A stretch of 64,000 bases of DNA from Triatoma infestans (lineage: Eukaryota > Arthropoda > Insecta > Hemiptera > Reduviidae), in assembly GCA_011037195.1 (NCBI GenBank), contig JAAEAF010003844.1, positions 62,001 to 126,000 of the forward strand, in the 5' to 3' direction. The position numbers were made by a program, and so were the translations under genes. This document shows positions 18,193 through 31,300 of this stretch, in pieces; the stretch's first letter is position 1, and every line of letters starts with the position of its first letter. Below the pieces are notes generated by a model, which worked only from the letters and a program-made list of their open reading frames with translations, did not search any database and was not told the DNA's origin.

Positions 18193-18299
18193 CTAACTAT
18201 AAAATTTGTCAATCACAATTTTGAAAACATGAATAAGAGAAGTTATGTTCAGTATATCACACCAGATTTCGTGTTGTGTTTGTACAAATTAACTTAATT

Positions 18300-21200
18300 T
18301 TTTCAACAGTAGTATTTGGGTATTTGGGTTTCAGGAACACTGAAGTTCAGACATTGTCCAACAGATGGCGGCAACTTTTCGAAGTAAAAAAAAAAATTAA
18401 TACGCACAGAAAGAGTCGCAGAGCTCTTTTTCTTTTTCGGATTCAGAAATAATTAACCAGGAGAATATAACATTCTAATATGGTAGATTAGCAAAATTTT
18501 TTTTAATTCAAAAAATTAAAAGGTAATTTAATTGTTTCTCAGAGTGGAGAGGATTAATGAATTAAGAAAATCTTTAATAACATAAATAATTTTTTATTGT
18601 TAATAATTACAATAATAACATGGACATTATAAGTTTTATTTATTTATTTAATTTTTTATAGATATCAGACATGTTACATATTTCTTATTAATAATTTTAT
18701 TACTGAGTAAATTAGTGAAAATCCTAGATTTTAAAATGAACATGAAACAAATTAACACCCAGCATTCATTATTATTCAAAACTGTGCTCTTATTATTATT
18801 ATTATTATCATTATTATTATTATTGGTTTCGAAGTACAAGCTATCAGGAATTCCTTATAAATATCTAATTCATTTTTATTTTTCTTTACAAACTGAATTT
18901 TATTATTATTATTATTATTATTATTTGCAATAAGTGCATCATATTAACAATAGATTCGACAAACAATTTTTGATAATATTAGCTTTCACTTTTCAAGGAC
19001 TGTATCTTAAAAAATAATACAAATTTTTTATATTAAGTGTTACAATATAATGTACAAATATAATAATTTAATGAAATTTAAAAAAATTAAATCAAAAAGA
19101 CAATTATATTAACTTTGATTATTTAAATACAATGTGTATTATTGGCTGTGTTTACACATTACTAGGCCTGTGTTTATTTAATTGAATTTCATAAATCTAT
19201 ATATACCTATAGAATTTCTTATCAATTATTATCATTGAAAAAAGTGTATCAAATCTAATGCAATTAAGTTTTATACAATTAATATTTTGAGTTTTATAAC
19301 TATTTTTTTTTTGTTTTTCTGTTTTTAAAGAGCAAATAAATGAAAGCACTAAAAATGATTACGATTATGGAGAAGACAGAAGCGTAAAAATTTTATTGTA
19401 TTTACTTCAATACTCTATTTCATGTAACTTTTTAGATTTTTTTTTGAGGCCACCAATGTTGGTTTTTTTTATATTTTATTTGAATTATATACAAATGTAA
19501 CTTCATATTTAATTAAAATATAAGTTACATGTAAAGATAGCATATGGAGGCCTTCCAATAACAAATCAAATCTATCAAAACTAATACTAAAAATAATTAA
19601 AATAAAGTATGAAGAATCAATACAATATAATTAATTAAATTATACATTAGCTAATTTTCCATTGAATGGAAAATAGAAAAGCAATAACAAAAAATATATG
19701 GATAACAATCAAGATATGTGTGGTCGGTACTAAAAAAAAAAAGAAAAAGTCATTTTAAACTTTTCTTTTCTTATTTTATACATGGAATAAACAGAAAACT
19801 TTCATTATAATATAACAATCTTTACAATTATGTAACAAATACAATTACAAATTGGTGAAAAATACATTTTTATCTAAATAAAATAAAAAAAGTAATAAGG
19901 GATGGATAACTGGACAGACTGAAATCAATTTTTTTTTTTTTAAAACACAAGTCTCTTAGATCCAATTATTTTATAATTAATTATAAATCCAGTGAATATG
20001 GTAATTAACAAATAAGAACTGTACACATTGTGATATATTTAGACAAGTTAAAATGAATAAAAATTATTATACAAATAAAATACCAATCTATTCCATAGCA
20101 GATTTTCAGAGTGCTGATGACTAAATTAATCCAAAAAAAAAAAAAAACCTAGGAATACTAATGAAGCTCGTACATTTTAAAGTAATTTCGTCGAATAAAC
20201 TTTTTAAAATGAGGATGGTTTTCATTTATAAAATATTCTAAATTTGTTTAATCGTTGAAAAAAATAAATTAATATCTGAAAATATTATTGAGAATCCCGT
20301 GTATTGTTTCACTCGCCAGATAAAGTTTGGATAAAGCCAGGTTTTGCCCTTGTAATAAACAATTCAAAAGAAGCAAAACATTGTACGGTAAGGTAAATAA
20401 GTGGAACCAGAGGAACGACCACAAATCTAAATAGAAAGTACATAACTTATAACACAGTATATCAAAAGATGATAGTATCGTCAGCTATGTATTTTTGATA
20501 TCTCAAATACAACAAAAACTGGAACATTTCAAACGTTCAGGGTGACTAATTTCTTCCAATGAAGAAGAGATTTACGTAAATTCAATTGGAAAAATAAAAA
20601 TTTGTATCATAAAATTTATTAAGTAAAGAAAATCAAAACTTCGTGTTTATGATGCGTCCCTGGGCAAGATTAGAATTACACAAATCTATGATAAAAAAAT
20701 CAAGCTTTTTTTATTTTTTTAATAGGTGATGTAAGGTAAGAAATATTAATGAATCTCGCACAAATCAGTCAGGATTCTGAATTCCTTCCTAACATTAGAA
20801 AAGTAAAATAAAATCACGGTAATTGTACATTTTATCAAATGAGGAATTAAGTAAACTAACTTTCTGGTCAACTAAAATAAAAAAATTAAACATTTAAAAC
20901 TGATATCAAATTTATGTATAGAAAATAAAAATTAAGACACTTCTAAAATTTATTTATTTTTTCCTTTTTCCGTAACAATATAAAAAACTGACGAGAAAAA
21001 AGGACGGCTCACATAACGAAATAAACAAGTTGAAAAAAATGAACTAAATTTAAATGAAAAATACAAGAACAATGGCCAAATGTAAGTATTATTTATGATA
21101 AATGAAAAATTACTTCAAGAATAACATTCATCTTTCTAAGAATTAAAAATTTTAAAAATTGAACTATTTATTACAAAAAACAAAATAATGTTTTATTAAA

Positions 21201-24200
21201 CAATAAAAAAACAAGGGATACTAAACCATGAAAGAATGAGAACAAATTATCATTTCTTGTTAATATAAAGAGCGTAAAGTAACCAAAAAAATTTCCACCA
21301 CAATTTTTATACTATTCATGTAGCTTACTAGAGAAATCCAAGGCCCAGCCCAAGTTTTTTTTTCAAATCCTGCTTAATTTTGGTATCCGCGTGGTTAGAA
21401 GTGGACCAGCAATCTTTTCAAGTATCTTGAAGTAATAATGATAACCCACCATAATATTATGAACAATTTCTATATTGACACACAAACACTCACTCGCATT
21501 CAAAAGCTTCAAAGATGATAGCCTGAGGTAAATTCCAGCTTAAAAGGCTCTTAAAGTGCCCATCTTTCTTATTCTAAGGATTTAGGAGAGCAAATTTCCA
21601 AATCACAGATGTAATTATACAGATTATAAAATTTCTTATAAAAAAAAAAAAATTATAATTTTTGTTTTCAGGAAGCTAAGCGGCTTCGGACAGTTTTGCT
21701 AGCAATAGTGAACTGTAAACATTCTGATTTATACAGCACTCTTTACATTATGTTTGTATTGTTAAATGTCTGTCTGTTAACTGTAATTTGTATTTTATTC
21801 GGTTAAAAGCTATTAAAGTAGTAAACTTTTCTCTTTACAAAAAAAATAATAATATAGACAAATAAATCAGTATTAAATCATCTAATAAATATGAACTAAA
21901 GTTAGTTAATAATTTGATTGAAAAATAATCTACATATAAAATTTCAATAAAACTGAAGTTACTAAATGAAATGGGTATTTAACACTAAATACCCTTTAAT
22001 AATAATAATAATAATAAATCATGTATTTCTTGTATATTTAAATAAAATAATAAAAAATAAATGATCCATAATAAAAAATAATAACCACACGTCAACTGTT
22101 TACAAGCAAGAAAATAAAAAAAGGAAAATTCCCCTGGGACCTTTATACTAAAATTTATTGATTATTTATACAATTAGAGTGTTGTTAACTTATTATATTC
22201 TAAAAAACATGGAATGCCTTTCATTTTATTATAACAATACTAAAAACAAAACTGATGATACATCATATTATGCTAAAGTCCTCGCGCATATAATTATTAC
22301 TAATTAAACTGTTAACCATTTTTTTTTTAAGACTTACATAATCGACAACTAATTCCACATTATCAGTCTCATTGTTACTAAAAAAAAAAAGTTTTTCTTT
22401 TTCCTTTGATAACAGCGCATATTAAATTTTCATTAAAAATTACGCAAGTATGACCCCACTAAAATGCCTTTTTTAAAAATTGTATTGTTACTATTATTTA
22501 TTTTTATACAATAAACTTTGGCACTAGACAAACTATAGCTACAGTGACAAAATTTACATTCCAAAATCTTCTCAGTTAAGTAAAATATAATTACAATTTG
22601 AGAGGAGTAATGGGAGGAGGAGAGGGGCATTATTGTAAATTATATTATTTCGAACGATTAGTATTTAAAATACTTATTACACAATTCATTAAGTTTTCAA
22701 TGCATTATTATCTTACAATGCAATTAATTTATAATTACATAAAATACATTAAAAATATATAAACATAATGGTCAATAAACTGATCGTTATACCTCTAAAT
22801 TCAGCAAATCTGAAGATAAAAATAAAAAACCAAATAAATGTATTATTAACAATTTATTAAAAAAAAAATAAAATAAAATTATACAATATAAATATACATT
22901 TAAAGAAAAAAAAATAATATATTTTTTTGTTTTTTTACATTTATAATTCACAATATTCCAAAAGCTCATATTCTTCAAATACTGTGAGGAATTATTTAAA
23001 ACTGATTTTTAAATCAATTCTAAAACCTAAAATAAAATATTCTCACCAATTCTTACGTATATATATTTTCCTCATAAAAAAATGCAGAAAAGATATTGAT
23101 AGATTGATCCCAATAATTTTTTTCATGATATAGGTCACATGGTTATTTTCTGTATTATATGATTTGTCTTGAGATAATTTTTTTTTTTTTCCTGACTTAT
23201 CTTATTAGTAAAGTTGCCAGACACGACGAAATTATCCTTTTAAATATTCCTTTCTAACATTCGCTGTTTTATAAAGAGAAAGAGGTGTGGTTGCCATATT
23301 ACCTTCCCAATTGAATGAGGTATTTGCTCACACATTGGTGAATAATTATTCAAGGCACTGAACTTTTTGTTTATAATTATCAATTAGAGAATAAGACCAA
23401 TGTATAATCTATACTTCTGAAGTAAATGAAATCATTCCCGATTTTTGAACTTTGCCTCCATAGACATATAAACATGTAAGTACGTTAACATTTCGGACCC
23501 CCTAATGTATAATCTATACAAACTATTAACTAAGTTTAGTAATGAATTAACTTGTAATATTGGTAGAGATCCTTAAAAAGGGATATATCCATAATTTAAT
23601 TGGTGCCTTTCTAATGTACCATATTTAATTAAACAAAGCATAAATGTTTAAACTATTATAATGCCGAAATTTCATTCCAATATATATATAATTATGTTTT
23701 TATTTTTCTATAAAAATTAACTGCATTTCTATTTACCAAACTGGAACAAAATACTCAAATTAAAAAAAAAATATATTAACCGTATACACTATAATTTGTC
23801 ATTGATTAAACTATGCTGATAAATACTGAAGACGATGCGGACAATAAACATAAATTCTACCTATTATTGCCTAGCTTTTCAGTAATTAATTACAACTATT
23901 GCATCTATATTTACAACAACCGAAAGACACAATGTACCACAGCGATCCACATTATCTACCATTTCTATTTACCATACAAAGTACCCCATTTAAACACTTA
24001 TTTTCTATGAAAGATTTCTTGTCGTCGCAGTTGAATAAGTATCATTTTTGAAACCATGTATTCCGAAATTGATTATGCTGAAACTTGACAACGTTTACTA
24101 CAATACAGTTCCCGCTTAATTTGTATTCATTTTCAAATTAGGTTCATTAGTAATTGTAATACAATAATCAAGAATCAATCCCATATACTGTGTAATAATA

Positions 24201-24600
24201 ATCAAAAGCAAGGTCCAATTATATATTATTATTATATAAGTATTATTATTATCATGGACATTTCATGTCTAAACTACATCTTTAGAATTTTTTCCAAATC
24301 TGACCTTAATTGTAGTTTATTCCAGGGGGGCAGCAACAAAAAAAAAAAAAAAAAAAAATCAGCTTACATTCCCCTCAAAGTATATTGAAGATTCTTAAAC
24401 AATATCAATCTACTAGAAATGACTACAAACTACATTAGCCACTTCTTCAAAATAAATGTCAGGTACTTCGGCACTTCAAACAAAAAAAAAAAAAAAAAGA
24501 GAAAAAAATAAGTGTTCACAATATATTTAAAAAACAAAAAAACCTTTCTGTTTCTCTTTAACTCAACTATACGTTGCACAGCACTAAATTCCGCTCTTGT
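18300..24600. other. AT-rich intergenic DNA with microsatellites, no gene seen
   Basis: No coding signal on either strand. TTA/TTAT simple repeats lie near 18788-18830 and 18899-18925, and A-rich runs near 24340-24360 and 24482-24500. Part of it may be the 3' UTR of the scaffold gene, whose stop is at 24603 on the - strand, but no clear polyadenylation site could be chosen among the many AT-rich candidates. Confidence 0.55.
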
Positions 24601-24602
24601 TA

Positions 24603-25308
24603 CTAGGCAGAGTTTCTTTGTGCTTCACCAATGGCGCCAAGCAATGCTTCTCTTCTGATTGATCCACGTCGGGTCTTGTAATCTTTGATGTAATTCAAGT
24701 ACAGAATCGGTGGCTCGTGTAGGAACTCAGCAGTTGAAGAGATAAGATCTTTAGACACTGAAACAATTTTTTTTTTAACTGAATGCAGATAGAACAACAA
24801 AATTTACGAATATTTTAAGCAATTTAATGAGCATTACTAAATGACTACCATTAATTACGATTTAATAATGGTAAAACTCAAAAATTTTCTTACATGGAGC
24901 CTTTGTAATATCTATGCTATCGGTATCCTTGACCGGCAGTTCAAACGGACTAGGATCCAAAGTAGACTTTAACATAGCACTACTACTATCGCTGTATTTA
25001 TTCCAACCCTGTTCAATTCACGATCCGAACCACTACGGCCAAGTGTCAGCCGTCTAACCAGTACTGAAATTATTTACACAAATAGCTTCTTTAAAAAAAA
25101 TATAAATTATATTTTATTTAAATCAATAAACTTAAGTTTCACAACTTTTCAAAAAAGAAAATATTTTAAATTCTTTCTTAAATTCTAACCTTGATCTATC
25201 CAAATTAACACTTTTCGGTCTTGGAGGTGGTGTAGTTTTGACTTGCTGTAGGTGCTTGATTCTCTTCAGAACTGGAATCTTCTGTATTGCCAGCTTGATT
25301 CAATGCAA
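24603..25308 (-). CDS. Wdr62: Wdr62 last three exons (25308-25190, 25053-24894, 24757-24603), with frame breaks
   Basis: The first exon joins in phase to read [20 protein letters not shown], but the frame must change before [17 protein letters not shown]. The second starts [14 protein letters not shown] and must change frame before [20 protein letters not shown]. The third reads [16 protein letters not shown] ... IGEAQRNSA and a TAG stop at 24605-24603. The two shifts cancel (119 + 160 bases is divisible by 3). An acceptor inside the first exon (ttccag|ttctg) would avoid its shift. Assembly indels or a decaying end are both possible. The vertebrate-type C-terminal helix is not recognised. Confidence 0.6.
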
Positions 25309-28300
25309 CTAGATAATAATCGAAAATTGATTAATATAAATAAATAACAAAATCAAAGATTTTTTTGTAACATTGAATATAAAAAAAATAAAGAATTATA
25401 CACTAATATGAATGGCAATGAACTTTTTCTGTTTTTAGCTTTTAACCGCAATTTTTTCAATTTTCATTATTTCTGTTCTATTTGTACTTTCTCTTACTCC
25501 TTCCTAGTGAGAGGGAAGTATTGTAATCGTGCCAAATTTCGATACGAGTTTTCACAGAAATATCCGTTTGAGGTCCCCAGAATCCAAAAAAATGGTTTTT
25601 AGCAAATGGTGTGTGTGTGTGTAAGTCATGTAAACAGCATAGCTCAAAAAGGAAAAATCGCAGAAAGTTCAAACCTTGATATTTTTGTTGGGTGTCACCA
25701 TGGGATCCGACGTAGGCCCTGCCGACAAAATTCCTCGCCGGAAGTACCACTTTACCGAATGGTTTTTCACGTTTTTTGCAATTTTTTGAAAATGGCTCCA
25801 ACGATTTTTTCTTTAAACTTGTTTGTATCAACTACACTTACAAAGATCTACAATTTTTATTTGAAAACTTCTCTCCGGAAAATGATTTAAGGCACTTTTA
25901 GGTGGGTGGTTCTCTAAAGTGCTATTTCAGTTTACTATACAATTATCTCATCCAAATCATATTAATTAGAATTACATGTGTTGTTTGAAATTCCGAGTTT
26001 GAAAAAAATCGGATGACCGGAAGTGCGTTTTTACTAAATGTATTTTTCAGTCTTTTGGTATTTTTTTTTTCTTGCAATTTCACAAAAATGGCTCAACTTA
26101 TATCAACATTCACATACAAAGATCTACAACTTTTACTTAAAAATTTCTCTGGAAAAATTCATTAAGGGCACTTTTGGGAGAGGGGTGGTTAGGTTTTCCC
26201 TCTAAAGTGCTATCATAGTTGATTATACAATTCTACCATCCAAACAAAATTAATTAGAAATAAATAGATGGCCAAAATTCCGAGTTTCAAGAAAATAAGT
26301 AAACCGCAAGTGCACTTTTACTGAACTTTTTTTTCCGTTTTCGACGAATTTCATCAAATTTGGTACAAAAACTATAAAATTTGTCAATTACAATTTTAAA
26401 ACTGGAGTAAGAGAAAGTTGTGTGAGTGTTTCACACCAGATTTTTTCGTTTTACACGATTTTAAAAGTATTGGCATAGTTTTTATTACATTCGCTCTCCC
26501 TTTATTATTGTAATACTCTCCGAACTTTCATAGCACACTTTCGAAACAGCAGCAGGTAACAATGATAAAGTTTCAACCAATCACTAAAGTAAGTGAATAA
26601 TCAAAATATTCAATCGGTTAAAAAAGGCTTTTTTTTTAAATAAAAATTACTGAAAAAATATATAAAATTATAAATAACTTTTCTTCTTTGCAAATTTTCT
26701 TTCATAAACGAAGTATTGTAGGTTTTTTAAGTTCAATTTGTATTTACTACCCTACTTACTACACATACTGTTCAACATACTGTTTCTAATGTTAGTAAGA
26801 GATGGATCCAGTTAATATACTGAAGCACTTTAATGAGAAATTTATCGGCTATATCTCCAAAAAAAATTTTTAAGATCAATTTACTGCAAGAAATGCTTCA
26901 AAGTTAAAAGAATAAAAACTTTGTAAAGAAATTTTGAATGATGTAACACTCAACACACAGTTGGTTTTTTTGCTTATCTCCTATCATATTGAAAAAAAAA
27001 AATTAAAAAAAATGAGATGCCATCTTAAGTGTTGTTATGCAGTTGCAGGAACGCCAAGATTCCTGAGCAATAGCTAGTTCACTTCACTTTATAGGGGTTA
27101 AAAACTAATTAACTTATAGAGAATAATGTTTTATTAACTAATCAAGTAAAAATGCAAACAAAAACATTTATATCTCTTCCTGAAAGGACGTTTCTGGTTA
27201 ACAGATGAAATAATGCAAAAGTTTGGTGGTCTCACAATAAAGTTGTCGAATTACTGTAGTCAATGTAATATTTTTTATTGTAATCGCCGGCCATATGAAT
27301 AAGTTGAGAAAAATTGGCAATCAATTAGTGAATAAAAAATACTAGTTAATTAATATTCAAACTGGTTTCTATTACGATATCCAAATAACTTCTGTATCAT
27401 TATGACTGTTATTATTATTCGTCATTAAAGAAAAACCGAGTACTACGCTATCCAAAGCCCCTCTGACCTCATATAGCTACTCCAAAGAAAAATAATAAGC
27501 CGGGTCGTATAATCAATCAGACAATCGGAACAAACTAAACAATAACAATAAGGAGAAATATCCAAAATCGATATAAAAGACCTCACAAGAGGCAAGAAAT
27601 TGAAAAGGTGATCTGAAGAGACAAAGCGCAGCAGCGTGGCGATGTTAATAATTAATAAAGCAAAAGAAATTACTCACTGCTGGAAAAAGCACCAGATAAG
27701 CCCCTTCGTCTTGCTTCAATACGAGATTTACTATTAACATTGCTAGCCATTTTATTCTGCGATGATATAGTGGGTCTCATTATTCTTGATGATACCAAAC
27801 TTCTTTGACCAGTTGTTTGACTAATATCACTTTCTGAATCACTCTGAAATTATTTTTATAATTATTATATTTAACAGTTATTGTAAACATAATAAATACA
27901 ATGATTTTTTTTTTTTAAGTTACCTTAGATAACATTACCTGATTCAATACACCAACAGAACTACTTCTAGTAATAGTGGAACCTTTAGTAGTATTATGTC
28001 TGGTACTAATAGAATGAGTTTTATTAACTTGGTGGGATTTTGATGGGACTGTAATAAAAAACAGAGATATAAATACAAAAAAAAAACCTCATTAATATAA
28101 TAAATAACAATTTGGTATCAGTGTGTTATGATGGGTCCATCCAACATGGCGGACATTGGCCTAACACCCCTCCCAACCACTTCTCTTCATTCCGCTTATT
28201 TTAAAGTTTATTATTTAAAGATCTACCAATTTTTGAATTTCATTAAATAAGTATGATAATTTAAATGGTTTCATCTTCTTTCTAAAATATTTCTTGTTAG

Positions 28301-31300
28301 TCGCGTTGGAATAATATAATCATTTGTCAATATTTTACCTAAAACTTCTTTTAGATTTTTCTTATTAATAGGATCTTTAGATTAATAGAATTTTTTTTCT
28401 TAATTGTAAGCAAAGACTTCCAAGAGCCTTTGGAAGAAGGAATAATGGCTTATCAACAGAAATTCCGACAATTCAAGAAGAGTAAAAGCAAGAAGAGTAA
28501 ATACGGGTGTTTGTCGTATGCCCGCCATATTGAACCCATCATAACATACTGATAAAAATTTAATCAAATTTTACATAAGTGTTGACTCCCTGTATTTAAA
28601 AGTTACATTTGTTACACAACTTTAATATAATGCGCATTACAAAATCATTTATTATAGGCCATTTACAATAAACATGCAGCGTTTATGTACATCTTTACAA
28701 AAACATAAGTCTAATAATCAAAAAAAATAAGGTTTGGTATTTTATCCGTCGTAGCATGCATGTTCCTTTTATTTCTGACCGGTTTCGGATTTTTATCCAT
28801 CGTCAGAACAAATTCACTCAATTTCGTGTAGAAAGTTCAGTTCAACGCAATGTTTCTGTTAAGACTTGAAAACCAGTTTATTTTTTTTTTTTTTAACAAA
28901 ACGCCTGTTTTTCTTAATGTTTCTGGAACAGACACATTGCGTTGAAGTTAACTTTCTACACGAAATTGGTAAATTTGCTCTGACGATAGATGACAATTCG
29001 AAACCGGTCAGAAATAAAAGGAACACGATGCTCTAGCTAAGACGGATAAAATCAGGGATGTTTTCCAGGTCATAATCGTGACCAACTACTCAATATAAAA
29101 TTTTATTTTGTGTGTCACAAGTGTGAGACACATGCTTGTCATCTGCAACCTGTATTTACATTATAACTTGGTTAAGTAAAACTGATTTCACTAAATTTCC
29201 TATTTATAACCTCCTACTGTTTATAACAAGTGTGAGAAAAAGTATGAAAAATGTAATAATAACTGAAATTTAACAATAATTTAATGTTAAAATACCAAAG
29301 CGCAAATTATTGGAAAATTTAGTTGATAGTTTTTTAATTTTATAATTATCACTTGTTATAAACAGTATGAGGTTATAATGTAAATACTGAAGATGACACT
29401 AAAACCGTTTTCGTGAGGTACAAAATAAAACAGTTTATATTGAGTAGTCAAAATTATTATGTGGTTTAATATCATCCTCCTAATTTAATATAAGAATGAC
29501 AAATAAAGTAAGTGATCTTATTTCGAACTATACCTTGTATTTATATATAAATGTATAACTCGCACAACGTTAGATTTTTCTAAAAACCTACCCTTCATTT
29601 ATTTATTTATTTTTGTATCGGATTCCCTAACTATATAATCATAGTTTTTAAGATAAAGAGACATTTTATTAACAATAAAATTAAATTGGTTTCTAATCTC
29701 AAGCCTTATTTTTTATTATTTTAATGCGATGATACTGTAAAAGAATTATTATGCTTTTAAACTCAAGAGATTGGGCAAAATGATCCCTTAAATTGGAAGG
29801 CCAATTCTTATATTAAATCAATACAACCAATATTAAATCGGTAAAAACCTAATAAAATTATGATTTTTCAAGAATTTAAGTGACTAAGTTTTATTCTTTT
29901 TCTGTAAAAACGCGAGCTTTGCTATCAAATTCCTTCAGATGATGATGGTTAACTTGTTTATTCCTCTTTTCGATCACAATTAACCTTGTACGTACCAAAA
30001 TTTCTTACAACATTTTATCTTCGTGCCATCTTCAACATACAATCTTTGTTTTGATATTTTCTATTAATAACATTGTAATATCTGGAATTTTATCCGTCGT
30101 AGCATGCATATTCGTTTTGTTCCTGACGAATGATAACCTCCCACTCATATATACAATCAACAAACTAACAAGTGAGTGTAACAGAAACATTGCGTTGAAG
30201 TAAACTCTCTACAAGAGCTTGGTGAACTTGCTCTGACGATGGATGAAAATCTGAAACCAGCCGGGAACAAAAGGAATTCTTATGCTACGGCGCATACAAT
30301 ACCAGATGTTATCCAGCGTTGCTAACCCATCCACATATTCAACAACAGTGTAGTAGTTTGGATTTCTTTATTTAAATCAAAATTAAATAATTTAAAAATA
30401 TTTCAAGATTTTTACTTTCAGTTTACGAAACTGAATTGTCATTAACACAATAGATTAATAAGAGGGATCTTGCCCGCGTTGAAACATTTTGGGCCATCCT
30501 TCTCTTCTTTACTTTAAACCGGGCAAGTAATATAACATTTAACACACTATACCAAAAGAAAACTGAGAAACTACTACCTGTCAAGGAGTTCCTCTGCCTG
30601 GGAGACGGATTAGCTAGGTCAGATAAAGAACAGGCCCTCCTGATAACTCCCGGCTCCTCTTGTACTGTATTAAAAAAATCATGCAACGCTCACAACAAAC
30701 AGTTCAAACAACACAAATACTTAAAGTCGCTAAAGTTATTTGCTAACAAAATAATTTGTGAGGCAGAAAGGCAAGCAAAAATAAAAACAAAAATTACCTG
30801 GCGCAGTTTGGGTAATTTAAAAAAAGTTGAAACAAATAAAAATAAAAAGTTTATTAAACTTAAAAAAATTTACACAAAACATAAAAATAATATAACTGGA
30901 ACTAAAAGTGAAAGGCTTTATATAAAAAAAAAAAAGAGAAAGTAATAAAACAATGATTACCGGGCGCAGTTTGGGTAATTTAAAAAAAGTTTAAACAAAT
31001 TAAATAAAAGTTTATTTAACTTAAAAAATATATATAAAACATAAAATAATATAATTGAAACTAAAAGTGAAAGGCTATATATGTATAATAAAAATAATAC
31101 ATAGATATATTTCGCATTATCTAAAACAAAAAGTAACTACATGTGTTTATGTGTACATAACATCATAATTATCGCATGCAATGTAAAAACTACAATAAAA
31201 AACAAAAACTACATTAACAAAATTAAATATTAATAAAAATATAATAAATAATAGAAATGAGCATCTCCAAAAAAATACCTGTAGGACATTTATCTGGGAG

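Noticed and set aside
18715..18933. Leu- and Tyr-rich 72-codon frame
   Set aside because: Translation of TTA/TAT microsatellites.
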